Below are positions 17,631-23,788 of a stretch of 64,000 nucleotides of DNA, piece after piece. The notes under the pieces were generated by a model. It did not search any database, had not been told where the DNA came from, and saw only the letters and a program-made list of their open reading frames with translations. Origin of the DNA: Maribacter sp. HTCC2170 (GTDB taxonomy: Bacteria > Bacteroidota > Bacteroidia > Flavobacteriales > Flavobacteriaceae); contig NC_014472.1 of the NCBI RefSeq assembly GCF_000153165.2, positions 369,501-433,500 on the forward strand. The letters are read 5' to 3'. Position numbers and translations under genes: made by a program. The first letter of the stretch is position 1, and the number at the start of each line of letters is the position of its first letter.

Positions 17631-17855
17631 TTTTAAAAGAAACCGGAACACCTCGTGTCCCGGTTTCCAGAAGATATAAATTCTGCCTAATAAACACTTG
17701 TTGGCAGTTTATTCTCCGAACTTGTTGCCAAGCCATTACAAAAAAACGCCCAGTGCAATGGTATCTTTTATATCTTCATATACAAACCCTTATTACTCCC
17801 CATGAATAACAAGTATGTTTTTCGAATGTCAAATGAACTTTTACTATAACAATTA
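17631..17855 (-). ncRNA. Candidate regulated small RNA
   Basis: A promoter with an FNR-like dyad and perfect TATATTTG box predicts transcription from about 17854 leftwards. There is no gene downstream until DUF302 at 17404. The predicted transcript contains the TTGGCA/TGCCAA stem (17701-17731) and ends at the 13-bp hairpin with a T-rich tail (17639-17667), about 220 nt in all. The alternative is a very long leader of the DUF302 mRNA. Confidence 0.45.
17639..17667 (-). terminator. 29-nt hairpin, copy 2, with T-rich tail (minus strand)
   Basis: As minus-strand RNA, GAAACCGGGACAC pairs over 13 bp with GTGTTCCGGTTTC around loop GAG, with one G-U pair. TTTTAAAAAATT follows immediately. The design (29 nt, 13-bp stem, 3-nt loop, GAAAC/GTTTC ends) is the same as copy 1. 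It is a plausible terminator of the candidate small RNA. Confidence 0.55.
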
Positions 17856-17857
17856 GC

Positions 17858-17900
17858 CAAATATATAATCTGATTTTCTCAAATGAAATGATATAGATCA
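17858..17900 (-). promoter_or_regulatory. FNR-like dyad plus perfect -7 box, leftward
   Basis: TGATATAGATCA at 17889-17900 is centred exactly 33 bp from TATATTTG (minus strand, 17858-17865), a perfect TAnnTTTG box identical to that of mlaE. It faces the gene-free stretch. Confidence 0.65.
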
Positions 17901-18006
17901 GTTCAGGTAATTTTTTTCCATTAGAGCAATTATACATTCCAGACAGGTATAAAAATAAATTAATATAGGTCCTAAATCATTGAATACAAGAAAGTTAAAA
18001 TACTCA

Positions 18007-18987
18007 TTAATCTACTTGACTTTTCTCTTTTCTTTTCTCTATTTTTTTAAAATATCTTCTGGTAAGAAAATTATGCTTCAATGCCTCCATATTTTCATTA
18101 AAGCGACCTGAACCCTCTTCTATATTCCTAATAGTATTCTTTAAGCTTTTTACCAAGACAGTGTCCATAACCAAATAATTCATAGCTCCCTTACCATTTG
18201 TCATATCATCTACAACAACATTCAAGTTTTTGGTTAGTTCATTAATATCGATACTGGATTTTTCCATATTGGAAAGTATGTTTTTCATTTTCACCCCGTT
18301 TAGCGAATCGTTTAACAATACTGCAAAGACACTATCTTCATTGTTGATTTTACTTATCGTTAGGTTTAGTTTCTTAATCATATTGTTAGCTTCATGACTG
18401 GCATTTTTTAAATTTTCAAGAGTTGCTTTTAAGTCACCTGCCATTAAAGTATCATTCAATAATCTACCCATGGTTCCCCGTCCCTTCGTCATGGCTTGTG
18501 TCACTTTTAACAAATTGGCAGTCAAAATTGCTGCATTTTCATTGGTGGTATTCAAAGTACTCAACATGTCCTGAGTCGCAATTCTACTGTAGGATTGCAG
18601 CTTATCACCCTCAACTATTAAAGGTGACGACCCCTCACCCGGGATTATATTAAGAATCATACTCCCCACCAGACCGTCCGATCCAATAGTTGCTATGGCG
18701 TCTTTTCGAATATGGTTCAACATCTTTTTTTCAATTATCATTGAAACTCTTATAGTAGTGTCATTAACCATATCTATAGCTTTTACGGTTCCCACATTAA
18801 TACCAGAGAAACGAACATTATTTCCGTTTTGGAGTCCGTTTGCATTATTGAACACTGCACTGATTGTAAAGGTTTGTCCAAACATGTTCTGTCTGTTACC
18901 AATCAAATAAGCAACGGTTACCAACAGAATGGTTCCGAATACTACAAATACTCCCAATTTCAAGTTTTCTAAAGATGTTTTAGCCAT
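18007..18987 (-). CDS. MlaD family MCE-domain lipid transport protein
   Basis: From the ATG at 18987 (326 aa) the protein has an N-terminal membrane anchor (about residues 9-28), one MCE domain (about 35-115; FSGINVGTVKAIDM, GSDGLVGSMILNI) and a long helical tail. MCE proteins form periplasmic rings or channels moving phospholipids between the membranes. A longer frame to 19122 adds 45 residues that overlap the ATPase gene and lack any pattern. It is the third gene of the operon mlaE-mlaF-mlaD. Transport direction and lipid are not shown by the sequence. Confidence 0.9.
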   Translation of the reverse strand: MAKTSLENLKLGVFVVFGTILLVTVAYLIGNRQNMFGQTFTISAVFNNANGLQNGNNVRFSGINVGTVKAIDMVNDTTIRVSMIIEKKMLNHIRKDAIATIGSDGLVGSMILNIIPGEGSSPLIVEGDKLQSYSRIATQDMLSTLNTTNENAAILTANLLKVTQAMTKGRGTMGRLLNDTLMAGDLKATLENLKNASHEANNMIKKLNLTISKINNEDSVFAVLLNDSLNGVKMKNILSNMEKSSIDINELTKNLNVVVDDMTNGKGAMNYLVMDTVLVKSLKNTIRNIEEGSGRFNENMEALKHNFLTRRYFKKIEKRKEKSQVD

Positions 18988-18991
18988 AATT

Positions 18992-19774
18992 TTATTTTTT
19001 AAAAAATGCCTCGACTTTTGGGTCGGTAGATTTTGATAATTCACTATACGTACCTTCCGCATAATTAATACCATCAACCAGTAAGACCATACGTTCCGAG
19101 ATAACCCGAGCACAATCAACATCGTGGGTAATTATCAATGAGGAGGTTCCGTACTTTTTTTGAATACTTCGCATGAGTTCTATTATTTCCTTTGCCGTAA
19201 TTGGGTCCAAACCACTTGTTGGTTCATCATACAAAATAATTTTAGGCTTTAAAATCAAAGTCCTGGCCAGTGCTACACGCCTCTTCATGCCACCTGACAG
19301 CTCAGATGGCATTAGATCCATAGTGTCTGCCAGACCAACATTTTCAAGTGCCTCCAATACCAATGGCGTCGTATCTACCACACTTCCTAATTTCTCTTTA
19401 TGTCTTCGCATAGGAAACTCAAGGTTTTCACGAACTGTCATAGAATCATAAAGGGCACTCCCTTGAAATAAAAAACCAATATCTGAACGTAATTCGTCCA
19501 AAGTTTTTCTGTCTAGAGTTTTAATCTCCTTACCCATTACCGAGAGGTAACCACTATCTGCTTGCATAAGGCCTACCAGGCATTTAATCATCACAGATTT
19601 ACCAGAACCGGATTTACCCATGACCACAAGGTTTTCACCCTCATGAAGCTTCAAGGAAAAACCATTTAGAACCTTATTATTTCCAAAGCTTTTCCTTAGA
19701 TCACGAATGTCTATAACTGGTTTATTCCCAATTACCACGGATGTTTTTTTCAATATTTTCTCTTTTTCCAGCAT
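18992..19774 (-). CDS. ABC transporter ATP-binding protein, MlaF type
   Basis: The ATPase of the Mla-like lipid transporter (260 aa). Walker A GKSGSGKS, Q-loop LFQGSALYDSMTV, signature LSGGMKRRVALAR and Walker B IILYDEPTSGLDP are intact. The frame extends to a TTG at 19804; the ATG at 19774 starts directly after the TGA of mlaE (19776-19778) and is preferred, although an ATG at 19786 (11-bp overlap) is possible. It is followed by the MCE gene after 4 bp. Confidence 0.92.
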   Translation of the reverse strand: MLEKEKILKKTSVVIGNKPVIDIRDLRKSFGNNKVLNGFSLKLHEGENLVVMGKSGSGKSVMIKCLVGLMQADSGYLSVMGKEIKTLDRKTLDELRSDIGFLFQGSALYDSMTVRENLEFPMRRHKEKLGSVVDTTPLVLEALENVGLADTMDLMPSELSGGMKRRVALARTLILKPKIILYDEPTSGLDPITAKEIIELMRSIQKKYGTSSLIITHDVDCARVISERMVLLVDGINYAEGTYSELSKSTDPKVEAFFKK

Positions 19775-19775
19775 A

Positions 19776-20558
19776 TCACAAATCATAAAAAATATCAGAT
19801 ACAAAAACTGCTATAAAATCCACAAAAAACAACAGCAGTGATGCCAATACCACGGCGGTATTAGCGGCAACCCCTACACCTGCTGTTCCTTTTTTGCTAT
19901 AATATCCCTTATAACAACCAACTAAACCAATGGTGAATCCGAAGAAAAAGGATTTTATGGTAGCGGGTATTAAATCTCCAAATTCAAGGGCATCAAAAAC
20001 GGTATTGAAATAAAGCTGAAATGAAACATTCCCTTTTAAATTTTCAACCAGGGCCGATCCATATAGCGCAACTAAATCACCAAAAATCACCAATAAAGGG
20101 AGCATAAGAGTTGTTGCCATTATTCGTGTAACTACCAAATATTTAAAAGGATTGGTGCCAGAGACTTCCATAGCATCTATTTGTTCAGTTACCCTCATAG
20201 AACCCAGTTCTGCCCCTATCCCAGAAGCTATTCTCCCGGCACAAATCAATGCAGTTATTACCGGTCCAATTTCCCGCACAATAGAGATACCCACCATATT
20301 GGGCATCCATGAAACAGCCCCAAACTCAATAAGTGTGGGTCTCGACTGCAAAGTGAGTACTAAACCAATAATAAAGCCAGTTACCCCAACTAAAACTAGT
20401 GATCTATTACCCATATTATAGCACTGGCGTAATAGCTCTTTGAACTCATAAGGGGGTTTCAATGCTTCTTTAAAAAAACGCATAGCAAAATTGGAAAGTT
20501 CCCCTATTTCAACAAAGAACTGCCTTAACTTTTGGACGGATTGAATTGTGTATGCCAT
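19776..20558 (-). CDS. MlaE-type ABC lipid transporter permease
   Basis: The permease (260 aa from ATG 20558) has five or six membrane spans and the MlaE core: PALITALICAGRI-like VITALICAGRIASGIGAELGSM, then the coupling-helix EQIDAMEV and a GCYKGYYSKKG loop. It works with the MlaF ATPase and MlaD protein to move phospholipids at the inner membrane. Frames open at 20585, but the -7 box at 20587-20594 puts transcription start near 20584, so the in-frame ATG at 20558 is favoured (20570 is possible). It is under the common FNR-like dyad promoter. Confidence 0.92.
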   Translation of the reverse strand: MAYTIQSVQKLRQFFVEIGELSNFAMRFFKEALKPPYEFKELLRQCYNMGNRSLVLVGVTGFIIGLVLTLQSRPTLIEFGAVSWMPNMVGISIVREIGPVITALICAGRIASGIGAELGSMRVTEQIDAMEVSGTNPFKYLVVTRIMATTLMLPLLVIFGDLVALYGSALVENLKGNVSFQLYFNTVFDALEFGDLIPATIKSFFFGFTIGLVGCYKGYYSKKGTAGVGVAANTAVVLASLLLFFVDFIAVFVSDIFYDL

Positions 20559-20586
20559 CTTCAAATACATTTGAAAAGGAATCAAT

Positions 20587-20629
20587 CAAATATAGTTTCA
20601 ACATAGTTTTTACTAAATGATTTGGATCA
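20587..20629 (-). promoter_or_regulatory. FNR-like dyad plus perfect -7 box, mlaE promoter
   Basis: TGATTTGGATCA at 20618-20629 is centred 33 bp from TATATTTG (minus strand, 20587-20594). The predicted start of transcription (about 20584) decides against the upstream-most start codon of mlaE at 20585. Confidence 0.65.
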
Positions 20630-20657
20630 CCTTCCATGATGTCATTCAATGTTAATA

Positions 20658-20700
20658 TGACCTTGCTCATTTCGTACGTTCTAATGATCAAATAAATTAG
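20658..20700 (+). promoter_or_regulatory. FNR-like dyad (one arm weak) plus -7 box, rightward
   Basis: TGACCTTGCTCA at 20658-20669 (right arm CTCA instead of RTCA) is centred 33 bp upstream of TAAATTAG (20693-20700). Transcription would begin near 20703, 16 nt before the ATG at 20719. It is divergent from the mlaE promoter. Confidence 0.45.
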
Positions 20701-20718
20701 TGCAAAGATCAAAACATC

Positions 20719-20955
20719 ATGAAAACAACTTTTGAAGTACAACAGGCCATTTCCCCTTTGGATGAAAAAGTGATTTTAGAACGATTTCAATTTGGAATGA
20801 ATATTTGGAATGCCAGCGTGAATCCAGAGAATCGACTTATATCTTTTGAGTATTTAAACAGAAATGTACTTGAGACGGTCCGCAGGGAACTTGGTGAAAT
20901 GGGATATCATGTTATCAACAACACCCATGAGTTAGATAAAAACCGTAAGCCTTGA
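20719..20955 (+). CDS. HMA-fold-like small protein without CxxC
   Basis: A 78-aa protein whose pattern of strands and helices (beta-alpha-beta-beta-alpha-beta) follows the heavy-metal-associated domain: KTTFEVQ, helix DEKVILERF, WNASVNPENRLISFEYL, helix VLETVRRELGEMG, YHVIN. The metal-binding CxxC is absent and the protein has no Cys at all, so metal transfer is not expected. It diverges from mlaE and is followed after 21 bp by an L,D-transpeptidase gene. Function unknown; the fold match is by eye. Confidence 0.72.
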   Translation: MKTTFEVQQAISPLDEKVILERFQFGMNIWNASVNPENRLISFEYLNRNVLETVRRELGEMGYHVINNTHELDKNRKP

Positions 20956-20976
20956 AATAATCAAATTATTGACCAA

Positions 20977-21918
20977 ATGTCTAAAAGACTTCGATATACA
21001 TTGACTTTGCTTCTGCTACTTTTGATTACAATTACGATTTCTAAACTGTTGGAAATAAGAAGAGAGAAGAACGCCATCGAACCTATTCTAGATCCAGTTG
21101 TAATAGAAAAAACCATATCTAAAAAGTATGTAACTATCAATGACACCATTCCCATTGCTCGGTATTTTGATTTCATGGATTCATTGGTCGCAGTTCACGA
21201 ATCAAAAACCCCTTACCAACTCTCAGAACATATACTGGTAAAGTCAAATTCTTGGATAATAGATACCTTGGCACACACTGATTATTATAATATGATGCAA
21301 AGGGATTCTTTTGTTTACAATCAGCAAAGAATGATTGTCTTTCAACCAAGAGATAGCATAATTATTCCCGACTCATTGGAAGCGTGTACCATCTCAGAGC
21401 ATTTTGACAAGATTAGAATAGATATAAACTTGCCCGAATACAAGCTACGCGTTTACAAAGACTCACTTCTTTTATCTACATACCCAATAAGAATAGGCCA
21501 GAATAGAATAAAATACTTAAAAATGGGTGACAGGTTCACCGATCTTAGAACAAAACAAGGTAATGGGATGGTAATCGAATATAGGAGAAATCCCGATTTT
21601 TATAATCCAGTAACAGGTACACAATTCTTTAGAACACGTAGGGATGATGGCAAAACAACTTTAATGCCGCAAATACCATGGATAGTTACAGAAATCAATG
21701 GTATTAGGAATGGACAGCTTATTCACCCCACCACAAACCCTAAATCGCTTGGTAAGGCATATTCAAACGGCTGTATTGGTGTCAAAGAATCAGATGCATG
21801 GCGAATTTATTATCAATGCCCGATCGGGACTGAAATTGTTATTCGATACAATTTAAAAGTTATCGATGACAATGGTGCCGAAGTGCTCTTGAAAGACATT
21901 TATCAAATAAGCCCATGA
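20977..21918 (+). CDS. L,D-transpeptidase (YkuD domain)
   Basis: The 313-aa protein has an N-terminal membrane anchor or uncleaved signal (about residues 7-22) and a C-terminal YkuD domain (about 145-300). The catalytic motif is H250...S-N-G-C266-I-G, the usual H-x(n)-[ST]-x-G-C pattern with Asn in place of the more common His. It would form 3-3 crosslinks or attach proteins to peptidoglycan in the periplasm. It probably shares the rightward promoter of the HMA-like gene 21 bp upstream. Confidence 0.88.
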   Translation: MSKRLRYTLTLLLLLLITITISKLLEIRREKNAIEPILDPVVIEKTISKKYVTINDTIPIARYFDFMDSLVAVHESKTPYQLSEHILVKSNSWIIDTLAHTDYYNMMQRDSFVYNQQRMIVFQPRDSIIIPDSLEACTISEHFDKIRIDINLPEYKLRVYKDSLLLSTYPIRIGQNRIKYLKMGDRFTDLRTKQGNGMVIEYRRNPDFYNPVTGTQFFRTRRDDGKTTLMPQIPWIVTEINGIRNGQLIHPTTNPKSLGKAYSNGCIGVKESDAWRIYYQCPIGTEIVIRYNLKVIDDNGAEVLLKDIYQISP

Positions 21919-22000
21919 ACTTAAGTTTCCACTAAAATAAAAACAAACAATAAGTTTTATCTTCAATTACACCTTCCTATATTTGCAGACCAAAATTCAT

Positions 22001-22084
22001 GCGCACGTGGCGGAATTGGTAGACGCGCTAGCTTGAGGGGCTAGTGACCATTAGGTCGTGGAAGTTCGAGTCTTCTCGTGCGCA
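22001..22084 (+). tRNA. tRNA-Leu (GAG)
   Basis: The acceptor arms GCGCACG (22001-22007) and CGTGCGC (22077-22083) pair fully, with discriminator A. The anticodon stem CTAGC/GCTAG encloses TTGAGGG, giving anticodon GAG (reads CUC/CUU). A long class II variable arm (TGACC-ATTA-GGTCG) and TTCGAGT T-loop confirm leucine identity. CCA is not encoded. Confidence 0.95.
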
Positions 22085-22191
22085 CTAAGCACCCGTAAAT
22101 CACAAATGTTTATGGGGTACTAATTTTCCAAAAAAAGAAAAGTGTTTCAAAGCAAATTTCTAAGTGGTTTTGACCAATTGTCATCTAAGTT

Positions 22192-22219
22192 GCTTGTTGA
22201 TTAAGGAAGTTCAACAAGC
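22192..22219 (-). terminator. Possible terminator hairpin after the 83-aa gene
   Basis: GCTTGTTGA and TCAACAAGC form a 9-bp stem with a loop of about 10 nt just past the minus-strand stop at 22222. No clear T-run follows, so the call is tentative. Confidence 0.35.
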
Positions 22220-22221
22220 TA

Positions 22222-22473
22222 TCATAATGATTCAAAACACTTGACATCAAAATCATTGATGTACTTTTCCAAATCACTCCCATCACAAAAAGGCTTGCTC
22301 GATATTGGATTATTAGATAAAGGGTCAGAAACGACCTCGACAAAAAAGCTATGCAGTGAATAGAGGGAATAATTGCACATGGGGGTCTGGATAGTGATCA
22401 AGAATCTCCCATACCCAAAAACCTCGAACCATTGTTCGGGAATCGAAAGTGTTTTGTAATCCTCTATCACCAT
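22222..22473 (-). CDS. Conserved-looking 83-aa protein of unknown function
   Basis: The protein starts MVIEDYKTLSIPEQWFEVFG and has a mixed soluble composition with aromatic residues and a YINDFD segment near the end; there is no signal peptide or membrane span. I do not recognise a domain. It is the only reasonable frame between the tRNA and the TlpA-like gene. A dyad and -7 box of the common type lie directly upstream (22503-22545), giving a leader of about 26 nt, which supports the gene and places it in the stress promoter set. Confidence 0.7.
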   Translation of the reverse strand: MVIEDYKTLSIPEQWFEVFGYGRFLITIQTPMCNYSLYSLHSFFVEVVSDPLSNNPISSKPFCDGSDLEKYINDFDVKCFESL

Positions 22474-22502
22474 AACAGCAAATAAAAATCAGCATCTTAG
22501 TA

Positions 22503-22545
22503 TAAAATTACACACACAATTCTGCGGTAAATATGACAAGTATCA
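22503..22545 (-). promoter_or_regulatory. FNR-like dyad plus -7 box, promoter of the 83-aa gene
   Basis: TGACAAGTATCA at 22534-22545 is centred 33 bp from TAATTTTA (minus strand, 22503-22510), the same -7 sequence as at uspA. The predicted start is near 22499. Confidence 0.6.
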
Positions 22546-22560
22546 TAATTAAAATGATAA

Positions 22561-23121
22561 TTACTTTCTTATAAGTTCATCTAAAAGTTTTCTGATCTTA
22601 TTACTATTCCAATCTGCTACGCCTGTCTCTGCTACAACAATTCTACCCTCTTTATCCAACACATAGGTAGTTGGTATTGTTTTCGATGTCAACAAACTCG
22701 GGGCCTCATCCTTTGAATAATAAACCGGTAAATTATAATCTTTCTTTATCATAAAGGCTGATACTTTTTCAGCTTTATCTTTGGCCACGAACATAAAATC
22801 AACCTTATCGCTATAGTCATCATACAAATTCTGAAAACTTGGCATTTCTGCTATACAGGGTGGACACCATGTAGCCCAAAAGTTAATTACAACAACTTTG
22901 TTTTTGGTACTTTTGAAATTGAAGTTCTGACCTTTGTCATTAACCAATTGCCAATCATAATTTTCTATAGGCATTTGTAGTTCTGGCTTTATAACCGAGG
23001 CGCTAGTCGAAAGTAACCTCCCAACAAACACGCGAGCATGAAAGCCCACTGGGGTAAAAAGAAACAAACCTACCCCAATGAGTAAAGCGATATTAAGCCA
23101 TTGTTTTTTACCTAATTTCAT
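22561..23121 (-). CDS. TlpA-like membrane-anchored thioredoxin-fold protein
   Basis: A 186-aa protein with one N-terminal membrane span (about residues 8-26) and a TlpA/ResA-type thioredoxin domain (about 55-184). The redox motif is WCPPC with C86 and C89, followed by IAEMPSFQNLY, and a cis-Pro loop TIPTTYVLD. It should act as a periplasmic disulfide reductase or oxidoreductase. It lies 7 bp after a paralogue of equal length whose CxxC is broken. The partner proteins are unknown. Confidence 0.9.
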   Translation of the reverse strand: MKLGKKQWLNIALLIGVGLFLFTPVGFHARVFVGRLLSTSASVIKPELQMPIENYDWQLVNDKGQNFNFKSTKNKVVVINFWATWCPPCIAEMPSFQNLYDDYSDKVDFMFVAKDKAEKVSAFMIKKDYNLPVYYSKDEAPSLLTSKTIPTTYVLDKEGRIVVAETGVADWNSNKIRKLLDELIRK

Positions 23122-23128
23122 AATGCCC

Positions 23129-23689
23129 TTATTTGATCAAATTATCCAATAACTCCCTAATTTTACCTGTGTCCCAACTAGCAATATCCTTTTCTTTAAC
23201 AACAATAAATCCATTTTTGTCAATAATATAAGATGCAGGTGGTTCTAAAATTTCAAAAGGTGCTGGTTCTCCAATAATCAAATAAGTAAGAGGAAAATCA
23301 AATTTCTTCAATCTCATAAACTCCTCCACAGGCGCCTTTTCTTCATTGGTAATGATGTAAAAATCCACTTTATCACCATAATCATTATATAATTTCTGTA
23401 TTCCTTTTAATTCTGCTTCGCAGGGCAATCTCCAAGATGCCCAAAAATTAACGAACAACACTTTTCCTTTTGATCGATCTAGATTAAAATAATCCCAGTT
23501 GGGATCTTTTAATTTCCAATTGTAAGATTGCAACTGCTGTCTGGATGATTCTTCAATTATTACAGGAGTACCAGCAAAAATTTGATTGAGAAAAACCTTT
23601 CCAAAATGACCCAAAGGTGTCACAAAAAAAGCCAAAACAAACGCAATAAGCAGAATATTAAGAAGTGTTTTTTTGCTTATTATCATCAT
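23129..23689 (-). CDS. TlpA-like paralogue with degenerate active site
   Basis: Also 186 aa, with a membrane anchor (about residues 8-27) and a thioredoxin-like domain aligned along its length with the downstream paralogue. The active-site segment reads FWASWRLPCEAEL: R87 replaces the first Cys and only C90 remains, so normal dithiol chemistry is impossible. The cis-Pro region (EPPASYIID) is kept. Two ATGs (23689, 23686) can start it. It is the first gene of the pair and may be a regulator, a binding partner or a monothiol variant. Confidence 0.85.
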   Translation of the reverse strand: MMIISKKTLLNILLIAFVLAFFVTPLGHFGKVFLNQIFAGTPVIIEESSRQQLQSYNWKLKDPNWDYFNLDRSKGKVLFVNFWASWRLPCEAELKGIQKLYNDYGDKVDFYIITNEEKAPVEEFMRLKKFDFPLTYLIIGEPAPFEILEPPASYIIDKNGFIVVKEKDIASWDTGKIRELLDNLIK

Positions 23690-23710
23690 ATGGGGTTTTA
23701 TCCAAAACTA

Positions 23711-23741
23711 AAAAACTCCCGATAAAAATCGAGAGTTTTTA
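23711..23741 (-). terminator. Terminator of the aconitase gene
   Basis: On the minus strand ACTCTCGAT pairs with ATCGGGAGT around TTTT and is followed by TTTTTTAG. It lies between the aconitase stop (23789) and the next gene. Confidence 0.7.
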
Positions 23742-23788
23742 TTATTAAAAAGTATATTATTTACACTTAGGCAATTCTAAACCATTGC

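Larger units (their letters stand above)
17405..18006. other. 602-bp gene-free stretch with hairpins and a promoter
   Basis: No credible open frame exists on either strand (the longest I could make on the minus strand in 17640-17855 is 11 codons). The stretch holds two 29-nt hairpins of the same design (17444-17472 and 17639-17667), a 6-bp inverted repeat TTGGCA...TGCCAA (17701-17731) and an FNR-like dyad with a perfect -7 box (17858-17900). Confidence 0.7.

Noticed and set aside
17405-18006. CRISPR array or mobile-element end in the gene-free stretch
   Set aside because: Only two hairpins occur, with no repeat-spacer periodicity, transposase or target-site duplication.
20509-20742. 77-codon minus-strand frame across the mlaE promoter
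   Set aside because: It covers two dyads and the start of mlaE in another frame; the promoter reading is better supported.
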